Shown: positions 1 through 9,600 of the stretch, in pieces
Layout of the letters: each line of letters begins with the position of its first letter
Numbering within the stretch: the first letter of the stretch is position 1
NCBI RefSeq assembly: GCF_000298215.1
Contig: NZ_BAHD01000053.1
Span: 1 to 51,032 of the forward strand
Direction of reading: 5' to 3'
Length of the DNA: 51,032 nt
From: Kineosphaera limosa NBRC 100340
GTDB lineage: Bacteria; Actinomycetota; Actinomycetes; Actinomycetales; Dermatophilaceae
Position numbers and translations under genes: made by a program
Notes under the pieces: model-generated
What the model was told of the DNA's origin: nothing
The model's input: the letters and a program-made list of their open reading frames with translations, nothing else
Databases searched by the model: none

Positions 1-705
1 GAGGACGCCCTTCGTCCGCCAGATGGCGTGCTCATATGTGATGAGGTCTACGCCGTGGCCCTCCTCCCCATGTGCGCGAATGACGAGATCCCGGGCAGCT
101 CGCGCTTCGACGGATCCCAAGCCGTCGGCAGCAAGCGCGGCGTTGACGAATCGCACGACCATCACGTCCGCCTTGACCCCGGGCACGCCGAGCAGCATCC
201 GGAAATACTCAGCCGTGACCCATCCGAGCCCCTGCACGCTCATGTAGGCCTTGTCCAGCTCCTTGGAGTCGCGGCCGCGAGCGTCAGCCGCGGTGATGAC
301 GGGCGGGTCAAGCTGCAGGAGAGCGTTGGCGGCGTCGACGACACAGTCGGCCTTGTACCGCCGCGACGTCTTCGAATCGCCCATGATGCGCCGCAGATTG
401 ATTGAACCAATGGCTGATAGCGCTCGAACATCGTTGACCGCCTCCTGGTAGGCCTTGCGGAAGGCCTCCAGGCGGTTGTAGACCCCAGCCCCGGGCACCC
501 GCGAGTGGTAGCGAGCCTGAATCGAGAAGACGGCGTCGAGTAGCGAGGTGCCAATCTCCTCGACCCACCCGCCGCTGTAGGCGGAAAAATCGGCCGCATC
601 GATTCGGGCCACGGCCCGTCGAACCGCATCTACTGCTCGCGCTTGCTCGTTGATCGCCTGGGTCACACCTTGCTCGATCGACCTCGCCCACCGAAGACTG
701 AGCAT
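1..705 (-). CDS. Helix-hairpin-helix (EndoIII/GPD-like) protein, 3' end outside window
   Basis: Read on the minus strand this frame stays open for 235 codons and runs off the left edge. I place the start at the ATG at 705; an in-frame TTG at 738 overlaps the stop of the upstream gene as TTGA and would add 11 residues. Around residues 157-186 the sequence VQGLGWVTAEYFRMLL followed by VKADVMVVRFV looks like a helix-hairpin-helix plus the Asp-containing strand of endonuclease III/GPD glycosylases, with D180 where the catalytic Asp would lie. The rest is helical and not recognised. It is translationally coupled to an AbiEi-type antitoxin-like protein, so I infer it is the second component, possibly the effector, of a two-gene system. 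Function is not established; a plain DNA-repair-like protein is the alternative. Confidence 0.65.
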   Translation of the reverse strand, partial: MLSLRWARSIEQGVTQAINEQARAVDAVRRAVARIDAADFSAYSGGWVEEIGTSLLDAVFSIQARYHSRVPGAGVYNRLEAFRKAYQEAVNDVRALSAIGSINLRRIMGDSKTSRRYKADCVVDAANALLQLDPPVITAADARGRDSKELDKAYMSVQGLGWVTAEYFRMLLGVPGVKADVMVVRFVNAALAADGLGSVEARAARDLVIRAHGEEGHGVDLITYEHAIWRTKGVL

Positions 706-734
706 CCGCGGCGGCACGACCGGAAAGAAGGTCC

Positions 735-1712
735 TCAATCCCGGAGGCTTCGTAGGATCGCATCGCTCTCCCTCATCTCCTGGGCGATCTCCGCCCGACG
801 ACCGTCGCCTGACTTGAGCAGCTCCGCATAGATCAAGGGCGACGGCGCGAGCCAGCCTTCGTCGGGCAGGCTCCAGAACTTGTGTCGGAGCTGCACGTTG
901 CCACTGTTCGCCCGGCGTAGCCGACCGAACCGGATGACGCGGGTCGGCAAGTCGTCGGAGTACACAATTCCCGTGAGCGAGCGGAGCGGCAGACCCATCG
1001 CGTCGGCGGCCGCCTCGCCGCCGAGACAGGCGGCATCGGTGCGGAAGGCCTCGGCGTCGGTCCACCACTCTGGCTCCCCCTCGTAGGTGCCAACGATCCA
1101 GCGGTCTGAGTCATGCGTTCCGTACGCCGCCACCCAGCGATCGAGGAGTTCCCCCGTCCGGGTGAGCTGATCGCCATCCACGTACCCATGCCGCCGAAGG
1201 TCTGCCACTGCAGCCTGGGCTGCACCGAGTGACACCCCGGCTGCATCTGCCAGGCTCCGCAACTTCGGTATCCGGTCTTGCGACATGACCAGCACGGCGA
1301 GCAGCACCTGCAGCCCGGCCGGTCGGAAGGCCGCAGACACCACGTAGCGAGATGGCACCGTAACAGGGGGCCTCCCCTGAATCGCGACCCGTAGCCCCGG
1401 CACCCGAATCGAGGCGTTGCCGGCGAGGTCAACCCAGTGGAGATTCTCTTCGGCAAGAGTCTTGGCCAAGCGACTCGATGTGGAAGCAAGGGCGAGGAGG
1501 ACGGGCAAGCCGGCGCTTCGGGCATGGTCCAGCAGCGCGGCTGGAGGCATACCTGCCCCCGTGTAGTGCGCCAATACGAAGTCGTGACGGACACCCTCCG
1601 CCTGGAGCGTGACGAGGTCACTTCCGTGGCGAAGTGCGGTGACCCCATGCTCCGCGAGGGTTTCCAGAGCATCGCCTGGAAGCGCTTGCGCGGTCGCCGT
1701 CCCACTCAGCAT
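735..1712 (-). CDS. AbiEi-type antitoxin / transcriptional regulator-like protein
   Basis: This 325-residue protein has the layout of large AbiEi-like proteins. An N-terminal region ends near residue 135. A winged-helix-like segment follows (IPKLRSLADAAGVSLGAAQA, then VADLRRHGYV), and then a C-terminal domain ending in a conserved-looking SLPDEGWLAPSPLIYAELL stretch. In type IV toxin-antitoxin systems AbiEi neutralises the nucleotidyltransferase AbiEii and represses its own promoter. No AbiEii follows here; the next gene, coupled by TTGA, encodes a helix-hairpin-helix protein. A perfect inverted repeat lies 4 bp upstream of the start codon, consistent with autoregulation. A decayed copy of the C-terminus occurs at about 6.23-6.29 kb. 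The family assignment rests on overall pattern; the antitoxin role is inferred. Confidence 0.7.
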   Translation of the reverse strand: MLSGTATAQALPGDALETLAEHGVTALRHGSDLVTLQAEGVRHDFVLAHYTGAGMPPAALLDHARSAGLPVLLALASTSSRLAKTLAEENLHWVDLAGNASIRVPGLRVAIQGRPPVTVPSRYVVSAAFRPAGLQVLLAVLVMSQDRIPKLRSLADAAGVSLGAAQAAVADLRRHGYVDGDQLTRTGELLDRWVAAYGTHDSDRWIVGTYEGEPEWWTDAEAFRTDAACLGGEAAADAMGLPLRSLTGIVYSDDLPTRVIRFGRLRRANSGNVQLRHKFWSLPDEGWLAPSPLIYAELLKSGDGRRAEIAQEMRESDAILRSLRD

Positions 1713-1715
1713 TCA

Positions 1716-1732
1716 GTTCATACTATATGAAC
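1716..1732. promoter_or_regulatory. Perfect inverted repeat, probable operator of the AbiEi-like gene
   Basis: GTTCATA-CTA-TATGAAC is a perfect 7-bp inverted repeat with a 3-bp spacer, 4 bp upstream of the minus-strand ATG at 1712. It is AT-rich in a GC-rich setting. The half-site TATGAAC recurs at 1961-1967 before the divergent MNT gene. Binding by the encoded winged-helix protein is inferred. Confidence 0.6.
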
Positions 1733-1739
1733 ATCTACC

Positions 1740-1905
1740 ATTCGTGAACGCGCGGTGCAGAGTAGGGCCCCCTGGCCTCCAGCGCTCGGGCCCTCTCCGG
1801 CCTTCTCTCAGAGGACGAAGAGGAGGATCGTGCTGCTCCCGTCGCGGCACCGCCGCCCGGTCGACGAATCGACCGACGTCGTCGACTGCAACTCCAAGCA
1901 TCGTC
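1740..1905 (-). pseudogene. Remnant of a DUF3427-type helicase C-terminus
   Basis: Minus-strand translation of about 1815-1895 gives LQSTTSVDSSTGRRCRDGSS followed by TILLFVL. This aligns without gaps to the C-terminal part of the helicase encoded at 3.0-6.1 kb (SQSKTSVNSADGRRYRDGTS, then TILLFVR). The DNA matches along 1816-1900 against 3164-3245. Further downstream on the minus strand the similarity continues (EKAGEG versus EKTGEF) through an in-frame TGA. No open frame covers it, so it is a decayed fragment of another helicase copy lying between two divergent toxin-antitoxin-like loci. The outer limits are approximate. Confidence 0.75.
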
Positions 1906-1940
1906 ACAGCCCGAAGCCTCCCTTGCGACATCGGAAGCGC

Positions 1941-1962
1941 TATGATCATCCTGTCGATCATA
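1941..1962. promoter_or_regulatory. Inverted repeat upstream of the MNT gene
   Basis: TATGATC-8 bp-GATCATA is a perfect 7-bp inverted repeat ending 24 bp before the ATG at 1987, followed by the purine-rich ribosome-binding stretch AGAAGAGAGG. Its position suits autorepression by the winged-helix N-terminus of the encoded protein. This role is inferred. Confidence 0.5.
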
Positions 1963-1986
1963 TGAACAGAAGAGAGGTCATAGCGC

Positions 1987-2613
1987 ATGGACGTCAGCCA
2001 CCCGCTCAGAGGCCTCCTCACCCCCGCGATGGCAGGGGTTATCGAGGTGCTCACGGCAACGCACACGCCGCTCACCGGTCGTGAGGTCCATCGGCTCATC
2101 CGCGGGGATGTCAGTCTCGGCGCCACTCAACAAGCGCTCGCATCACTCGAGTCTCTCGGCCTGGTCGACACGCAACCGGCTGGCCGAGCTCAGCTCCACA
2201 CCTTCAACCGTGAGCACGTGCTCGCCGAGGCGCTGCTCTCCCTGGTGGGGGCTCCCTCGACACTCGAGGAGTGGCTGGCCTCCGCCATCCAGGACTGGCC
2301 GCAGCCGCCGGTAGCAGCCTGGCTCTTCGGATCCGCGGCCCGCGGCGAAGCGACGGCCCAGAGCGACATCGACGTCGTGTTCGTGGGTCCCGCCGGGTTC
2401 GACGTGACCTTCTGGGACGAGCCGATTGCCATTTTGAGCGAGGCCGTCCTGCGCCGCACCGGGAACGCGATGGAGACGCTCGTCCTCACGGAGAACGAGT
2501 TGGAAGACTCGGACGAGCGCGGGGATCGCCTCATCGACGAGTTGCGTCAAGATGCAAGACCCCTCGTCGGCCCCAGCCCGCGTGAAGTGCTCCGACCGAG
2601 AGCTGCCTCATGA
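1987..2613 (+). CDS. Winged-helix + MNT-type nucleotidyltransferase (antitoxin of a HEPN/MNT pair)
   Basis: The protein has 208 residues. The N-terminal 80 or so look like a winged helix (VIEVLTATHTPLTGREVHRL, then a repeat-like recognition segment). Residues 114-133 hold the polymerase-beta nucleotidyltransferase core FGSAARGEATAQSDIDVVFV: G115-S116 and the D127-x-D129 metal ligands are intact. The next gene overlaps as ATGA and encodes a HEPN protein. In known MNT-HEPN systems the MNT protein inactivates the HEPN RNase, in some cases by adding AMP residues to it. The fused DNA-binding domain and the inverted repeat just upstream suggest autoregulation. Start chosen for the AGAGAGG site about 10 bases upstream. 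Activity on the partner is inferred from the family and context. Confidence 0.8.
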   Translation: MDVSHPLRGLLTPAMAGVIEVLTATHTPLTGREVHRLIRGDVSLGATQQALASLESLGLVDTQPAGRAQLHTFNREHVLAEALLSLVGAPSTLEEWLASAIQDWPQPPVAAWLFGSAARGEATAQSDIDVVFVGPAGFDVTFWDEPIAILSEAVLRRTGNAMETLVLTENELEDSDERGDRLIDELRQDARPLVGPSPREVLRPRAAS

Positions 2614-2981
2614 GTTTGAGCAGGGCTCGGCAGCACCTCACGAAGGCGAGAGAGTTCCTAGACGCTGCCGAACTGAACCTGGACGTGGAACTGTTCAGCG
2701 CCGCGACCGCGAGCGCAGTCACGGCAGGGGTCAACGCCAAGGACGCGATGTGCCTCGCGCTCACCGGTCGAACCGGCAAGGGGCAAGATCACGCATCGGC
2801 TGTCCCGGAATTGCGGTCCGCTGGGCCGGCCGGTGCTGCCGTGGCCGCAGACCTCGACCGACTGGTTCGTCTCAAGACCAAGGCGCAGTACCACCACGAG
2901 AGCGTTTCGGCACAGGATGCTCGCAAGGCTGTGAACTGGGCCGATCGGCTGGTGGCTGCGGCCGAGAATGTCTGCAGGTAA
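2610..2981 (+). CDS. HEPN-domain protein (probable toxin of the HEPN/MNT pair)
   Basis: This small all-helical protein of 123 residues is translationally coupled (ATGA) to the MNT gene. The segment FSAATASAVTAGVNAKDAMC and the C-terminal LVRLKTKAQYHHESVS...DARKAVNWADRLV follow the HEPN family that pairs with MNT proteins. The canonical Rx4-6H RNase motif is not strictly present: R87 is seven residues before H95, and the usual Arg position reads K89/K91. It may therefore use a variant active site or belong to the weaker branch of HEPN proteins. In such pairs the HEPN protein usually cuts RNA and is silenced by the MNT partner. Role assigned from domain plus context. Confidence 0.75.
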   Translation: MSLSRARQHLTKAREFLDAAELNLDVELFSAATASAVTAGVNAKDAMCLALTGRTGKGQDHASAVPELRSAGPAGAAVAADLDRLVRLKTKAQYHHESVSAQDARKAVNWADRLVAAAENVCR

Positions 2982-3005
2982 AGGTTGCGGAGCTGGCCAC
3001 CGCGT

Positions 3006-6000
3006 TTAGAGCGCAACCGCTACGTCGGCGTAGAGGTCGGCGGGCATGGGGCACTCGAGGCGCCAGGTGATGGCGATGGGCCGGTCGCCGGTGTGACTCA
3101 CGTACTCCGCCGGCCCGAGGAAGGTGTAGGGCTCGGTGCCGAATTCGCCGGTCTTCTCGCGTCGGACGAAGAGCAGGATGGTGCTGGTGCCGTCGCGATA
3201 GCGCCGCCCGTCCGCTGAGTTGACCGACGTCTTGGACTGCGACTCCCAGTGGAAGAGCGTCGGGCTTATCGGGTAGTCGCGGTACATCGTCGTCGGGGAA
3301 TAGTCGGCTGACGATTTGCGAAGGGTCGCGAGGAAGGCGTCGATCGGGCGTCCATCAATGGTGGTGCGCAGTACTCCTTGCACGAAGTAACGCGGCTTCC
3401 TTCTGAGGGAACCCCAGTCGAGGCCAGCGAGGATCTCTTCGCGCGAGTACCGGGCGTGCACTTGGAGCAGAACCCCCGGCAGGTCAGACAGCTCGGTCGT
3501 CGGGTGACGGCTCCCATCGAAGGCGATGTCGATGACCTGACGCATCTCCGACCTTATCTCGGCCTCGTTGCGGAGACGCTTGAATCCCTCGTCGTAAGAG
3601 GCAAATCCGCCGCCGTCGGGCCAGAGGCTGAAGAAAAGCATGCGTGCCGAGCGCTGCTCCCCGGGCGATAGATCGGAGTAGGTCGTGTCGGGGCCGAGCA
3701 GCCGCGCGTAGGCCTGCGCCCGGGGCAGATCGTCAACGTGCGCGACCGCTCGCACCCGACCTGCGAGTTTGCCCCCGAGTTCGCTGGCGCCTCCTTCGAG
3801 CAGCCCGGCGTCTCGTTGTAGTGCTGTCCAACCCGTTCTGCCCTTCTTGTCACGCACTACGTGAGAGAGGTCTAAGCCTGCTTCGTCCAGAAAGGTCCGC
3901 AAGCTACCCGTCGGCTTGGCGCGCAGTTTCGCCACGAGTGCCGGCCAACGCTGACTAAGGCGAACGCGGACGTTGCGCAAAACCTCGGCTTGAACTTTGC
4001 GGTCGAGAACGATTTGGCAGCCGGACGGCAGGAACGGGAAGCCCTTTTCGATGTCACGCTGGAGGTCTTTGCGGGTGGCGCCGGTGAGGGCACGGAAACG
4101 CAGATCGGCGCGGAATTCGCTGCGGTGATGTCCGACGAAGTCGAGCGCGGTCAGCACCGCCTTGCCTTCGGCGAGGCGGAGTCCGCGGCCGAGCTGCTGG
4201 AGGAACAGGGTCGGGCTCTCGGTGGGGCGCAGGAAGAGGACGGTGTCGACCTCGGGGATGTCGACGCCCTCGTTGAAGAGGTCGGCGGTGAAGATCGCGG
4301 CGAGGCGGCCGGCGCGCAGGTCGGCGATGGCGCGCTCGCGCTCGGCGGTCGGGGTCTGCCCGGTGACGGCCTTGGCCGAGATGCCGGCGTCGTTGGTGAC
4401 GCGGGCCATGTATTCGGCGTGGGCGACGCCGACGCAGAAGCCGAGTGCCCGCATCCGCGTGGGGTCGGTGATCTTGTCCTCGAGCTGCTTGAGGACCAGC
4501 CGGGCGCGGGCGTCGTTGCCGGTGTAGAGGCGGTCGAGGTCGGCGTCGGCGTATCGACCGGCGCGCCAGTCGATCGCGGTGAGGTCGGTGCCGTCGGCGA
4601 TGCCGAAGTAGTGGAACGGGCTGAGCAGATCGGCGGCGATCGCATCCCACACGCGCAGCTCAGCGGCGGTGCGGCCGTCGAAGAAGGCGCGGACGTCGGT
4701 GCCGTCGGTGCGCTCGGGGGTGGCGGTGAGGCCGAGGAGTTCCCGGGGGTGGAGGTGCTCGAGGAGCCTTCGGTAGGTGGGCGCCTCGGCGTGGTGGAAC
4801 TCGTCGATGACGACGACGTGGAAGGCGTCCGCCGGGATCTCGGTAATGCGGCCGGTCAACGATTGGACGCTGGCGAAAACGTGCTGCCACTGGCTGGGAA
4901 CGTGCCCGCCGACGTACAGCTCTCCAAAGGTGCCGTCGCCGAGGACCTCGCGGTAGGTGCGCAGCGACTGCTCGAGGATCTCCTTGCGGTGGGCGACGAA
5001 CAGCAGACTCGGCCGGTCGCGCCCGGCGCAAAGGCGGCGATAGTCGAGAGCAGCGATGACGGTCTTGCCAGTGCCGGTCGCGGCGACGACGAGATTGCGG
5101 TGGCGGTCGTGGAGGGTGCGCTCGGCGTCGAGGGCCTCGAGTATCTGCTGCTGATGCGGGTAGGGCCGGACGTCGAGGCCGGAGACGAGGAGGCTCGTCG
5201 GGGTGCTGCCGCCCTTCGCGATGTGCAGGGCGCGTTCGAGGCGTTCGCGGTCGGCGTCGTCGTCGGGGTCATAGCGGGCGTATTCGTCGGAGTGCCAGTA
5301 GGTCTCGAACGTTGCGGCGAACTTGTCGAGGAGGCTCGGGGTGGCGATCGCGGAGAGGCGGACGTTCCACTCCGCACCGTCGAGCAGCGCACTGACGGTG
5401 AGGTTCGAGGAGCCGACATAGGCGGTGTCGAAGCCCGTGTTGCGGCGGAAGAGCCAGCCCTTGGCGTGCAGGCGGGTCCGTCGCGGGTCGTACTGGACCC
5501 GGATGTCGGCGCCGAAGTCGCGGGCGAGGCGGTCGAGGGCCTTGATGTCGGTGCTGCCGAGGTAGGTCGTCGTGATGACTCGGAACCGCGCGTTGCGATC
5601 TTTGAGGCGCTCGAGTTGGGCCTCGAGGGTGCGCATGCCGTGCCACTTCACGAAGGCGCAGATGAGGTCGACCTGGTCGGACGTGTCGAGTTCGGCCTTG
5701 ATTCGCTGCCGAGGCTTGGGTCGCCGTGGGCGTTGGTGAGAAGTGCAACGTCGGAGAGTGGGGTGCTGGGGCGGACGCCTTCGGGGTAGGTCGGCGGTGC
5801 GCCCGGGCGTGCCGGCTTGGTGAGGGCGAGCAGGCGGCGGACGCCGTCGACTGGGGTGTCCTCGGCCGCGTCGAGGAGCTCGAGAACTAGCCGGACGAGA
5901 GCGAGCCGTCCTGCCTCGTCGGTGTCGCTGGGGACACGCAGACCGCGCAGGATCGATGTGCCCAGGTGAGCGGCGAGGACGTCCGCCTGGTCGGCCGAGT

Positions 6001-6112
6001 CCACTCCGGCGATAGTCGCCTGCAGATCGGGGCGTCGCGTGAGGCGCCGGAGCAACGCGGTCGTCACGACGGACTCCTGCAGACCTGCCGAGAGCTTATC
6101 GTCGCTGGTCAC
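3006..6112 (-). pseudogene. PLD-like nuclease / SF2 helicase with DUF3427 C-terminus, frameshifted near its N-terminus
   Basis: The long part (5651 down to 3006) encodes 881 residues in this order. First comes the phospholipase D-like segment LHAKGWLF with downstream VGSSNLT (an HxK active site); then the SF2 helicase core with Walker A ATGTGKT, box II IDEFHH, GLTATPERTDG and the motif VI region QLGRGLRLAEG; then a long DUF3427 C-terminus. The natural N-terminus lies in another frame, starting at the ATG at 6112 and running to LLTNAHGDPSLGSE. Around 5701-5703 the bases read gaa-tc-aag where gaa-atc-aag would join the two frames (..GSE-IKAELDTSDQVDL..). One base is thus missing. The repaired product would be about 1,035 residues, typical for the family. 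Such proteins occur in restriction-like defence loci. It is either a true pseudogene or a sequencing error. Confidence 0.85.
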
Positions 6113-6229
6113 ACGCTCTACTGTCGCCGCCCGCCCCAGCCCGAGTCAACGGCGAGGATGCACCGGCGGATCCCCGCGGCATCACCCATCGGCCGGGCAC
6201 GAGGTTCCCGCGGCCCCCGACGTGCACCG

Positions 6230-6292
6230 CGTAGATGGGAGGTGAAGGCGCGAGCCAGTCCTCGTGGGGCAGGCTCCGGAGCCTGACAGGGC
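6230..6292 (-). pseudogene. Remnant of an AbiEi-like C-terminus
   Basis: The minus strand reads SLPHEDWLAPSPPIYAV, almost the same as SLPDEGWLAPSPLIYAE near the end of the AbiEi-like protein at 735-1712. At DNA level about 6232-6285 aligns with about 829-885. No start codon or complete frame surrounds it. It is a decayed fragment of a second AbiEi-like gene. Confidence 0.75.
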
Positions 6293-6309
6293 GACGACGC
6301 CCCGAACGG

Positions 6310-6403
6310 ACGCCTGAGTAGAAGGATCGTAGGCGCGGTCGAGATCCTGTCCGGAGAGCCGGGCGTTCCATTCCGCGCCGTCGAGTAGTTCGCTGGCACG
6401 CCG
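6310..6403 (-). pseudogene. Remnant of a PLD-domain helicase N-terminus
   Basis: The minus strand reads ASELLDGAEWNARLSGQ, matching VSALLDGAEWNVRLSAI in the PLD-like domain of the neighbouring helicase. The DNA similarity runs over about 6352-6398 against 5351-5397. It sits in the roughly 480-bp gene-free stretch between that helicase (6112) and the restriction operon. Apart from this and the AbiEi fragment I see nothing coding there; the operon promoter should lie within about 6410-6590. Confidence 0.7.
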
Positions 6404-6601
6404 ACGAGATCGCCACGTGCTGTACCAAGTTGGACGCCTGCCTCGGTCAAGCGCTCGCGACCGCGCCCGCCCGATTCGACCTATTCCTGGTTACGATGGC
6501 AGATATGCAGGTGGGGGCCGCGATGGAGACATCGAGCGCGTCGCATCGCGATCGGGCGTAGGGAAGGGTTCTTTCATGAGGGACGTCAGGGAGTGCCGAG
6601 C

Positions 6602-9600
6602 GTGACTGCCTCGGGAGCTCCGTCTCGTCTCAGTGACCCGGTACTCAACGGGCCCTACGATCCGCCTCAGAGGCACTTCGAGATCGGCCCCACCGGCCCG
6701 ACTGGCAGCATCCTGGAGGGGCGCCGCCCGAGCGAGTCGTTCATTCCCGTCGCCCCCGTGCGGAAGGGCAGAGGCCGCGGGGGCAGCTCTGTGGTGGGCC
6801 AGCGGGCCGTCGATCAGAACCAGCTCTCCCTGTCTCTGGTTGATGAGACTGTCCAGAAGAACACCCTCATCAACGGTCTGCGCCATGACCTAGAAATCTG
6901 GCGGGCCAGCGATTACAAGGGTGGGTCGGCCACCTCGACCAAGCTGCTACGCCATTGGGCCGACCCGCACCGCGAGAACCGCGTCCTGTTCGCGCAGCGG
7001 GAGGCCGCGGAAACCGCGATCTTCCTCGCCGAGGTCAGCGGCCGGCAGGGGTTCCGGAACTACCGGCCGCTCCTCGACGAGCAGAACGACCAGCACAACG
7101 AGAGCCTGCCCCGGGTCGCACTCAAGATGGCCACCGGTTCGGGCAAGACCGTCGTCATGGCCATGCTGATCGCCTGGCAGACCCTCAACAAGATCGCGTC
7201 CCCTAGAGACAAGCGCTACGCCAAGCGCTTCCTCGTTGTCGCTCCCGGCATCACCATCCGCGACCGACTGCGGGTCCTGCAGCCGGGCGATCCCGAGAAC
7301 TACTACGACCAGCGTGAGCTCGTGCCGCCCGATCTGCGCGCGCTACTCGGCAAGGCCGACATCCTGATCACCAACTACCACGCCTTCCTGCTGCGGGATC
7401 GCAAGGAGATCAAGGGTGTGGCCAAGACGACGCGCCAAATCCTGCTGGCGGGCAAGAACGAAGACCCGTTCAAGGAGAGCGAGGCCGACATGGTCTCCCG
7501 CGTGCTGCGCGGCTGGGGTGTCGGTAGCAACCGGCAGAGCGAGATCGTCGTGCTCAACGACGAGGCGCACCACTGCTACATGGACAAGCCGCTGACCCTG
7601 GATGCCACGGCCGAGGGCGTAGAGGCAGGCGACAAGGACGATGCGAGCCGCAACGAGGAAGCGCGAGTTTGGTTCAAGGGCCTTCGTGCCATCGCCGCGA
7701 AGATCGGCATCAAGACGATCTACGACCTGTCCGCGACCCCGTTCTATCTCTCCGGTTCCGGTTACAAGGACGGCTTCATCTTCCCGTGGACTGTGAGCGA
7801 CTTCTCCCTCATGGACGCCATCGAGTCCGGGATCGTCAAGGTGCCTCGGATCCCAGTCGACGACGATGCGGGCACCGACGAGGTCACCTTCCGCAACCTG
7901 TGGCCACTCATCGAAAAGGGACTGCCCAAACGCACCCGCAAGGATGCCCGACCCGGTGAGCTTCCCATCCTGCCGGCCGAGCTGGAGGCGGCGCTGCACA
8001 GCCTCTACCGCTCCTACGGCGCGTCCTTCGAACATTGGCGGCGGGCCGACGAACCCAAGGGCAACCCGCCGCCGGTGTACATCGTCGTGTGCCCCAACAC
8101 CGCCGTGTCCAAGCTCGTCTACGACTGGATCGCGGGTCAGGAGTGGGAGGACGAACAGGGATACCGTCGTGTCCGCCCCGGAGAGCTGGAGCTCTTCTCC
8201 AACATCGTTGGCGGCACGTCGATCGACCGGCCGCGCACCATTCTCGTCGACTCGGCCCAACTGGAGTCCGGCGAGGGAATGAAGAACGACTTCAAGACGG
8301 CCGCCGCCGAGGAGATCGCGCTCTTCAAACGCGAGTACCGGCGGCGTAACCCTGGATCGGATGCAGACGCCCTGACCGACGATGACCTGCTCCGCGAGGT
8401 GATGAACACCGTCGGCAAGAAGGGTCAGCTCGGTGCCGAGGTGCGGTGCGTCGTCTCGGTCGCCATGCTCACCGAGGGCTGGGACGCCAACACCGTCACT
8501 CACATCCTTGGCATCCGAGCCTTCCGCTCCCAACTGCTGTGCGAACAGGTCATCGGCCGTGGGCTGCGGCGTCGCGACTACACGGTCAACGAGGACGGCA
8601 AGTTCGAGGCCGACTACGCCAACGTCTACGGCGTCCCGTTCGCGTTCATCCCCACGGACAAGCCCGCCGGCGACCCCAAGCCGCCGAGGCCCGTCACGCT
8701 CGTGGAGTCGGTCTCCGACCGAGAGCGCCTACGCATCACCTTCCCCATCGTCGACGGCTACCGACTCGAGATCCCAGACGCGACGCCCTACCTTCCCGAC
8801 GAACTGGAGCCGTTCGTCATCGGCAAGGGCAGCGCAGTGCCCACGTGGACCGAGGTCGCGCCTCCAGTGGGCGCCGAGGAGCGCATCGAGGACGACCCCT
8901 CGACGGTGCGTCCCCAGCAGGTGGCCTTCCGCATCGCCAAACGACTCGTCGAGAACCACCTCGCCCTCGGCGACGAGATCGACCGCGAGTCCGGCGTCGT
9001 CAAGTCTGAGCGGCGACCGTGGCTATTCCCCACCCTGACCCGTCTGACGACCCAGTGGATCGAACACGCCGTGCGAGTCGACGAGGGCTTCACTCTCGGC
9101 CACCTCGTCAAGTACGCCCTATGGGAGGAGGCCGCGGCGCAGGCCGTGTATCAGGCCATCACCGAGCAACAGGGCAACCGTCGGGCTCGCATGCGGCCCA
9201 TACTGCGGCGCTACAACCCCGTCGGCTCGACTGAGCGCATCAGCTTCCCCACACGCAAGGTGGCGTTGCCGACCGACGAAGAACGCAGCGAGGTCAGCCA
9301 TGTCGTGCTCGACGGCCCGGCGGGCAACACCTGGGAGCAGCTCATGATGGAGTACTGCGAAGGATCACCGCATGTCGCGGCGTACGTCAAGAACGATCAT
9401 CTCGGCTTCTCGATCCCCTACGTCCACGAGGGCCGCACCCACGCCTACGTCCCCGACTTCCTCGTGCGACTGCGCAGCCGGCCGGACGACGAGACGGACC
9501 GGACGCTGATCGTCGAGGTGTCGGGCGGCCGGAAGTCCGCGCACTCGCCGGGCTCGGTGGAAACCAAGGCGCACACCGCCCGCAACTCCTGGTGCCCGGC

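Noticed and set aside
1941-1967. Shared operator for both divergent left-end loci
   Set aside because: Only the half-site TATGAAC is common to both repeats; arms and spacers differ, so one common regulator is not supported.
3990-5789. Long plus-strand frame (599 codons) opposite the DUF3427 helicase
   Set aside because: Val/Gly/Glu/Ala-rich antisense frame without motifs; the minus strand has clear PLD and helicase motifs over the same bases.
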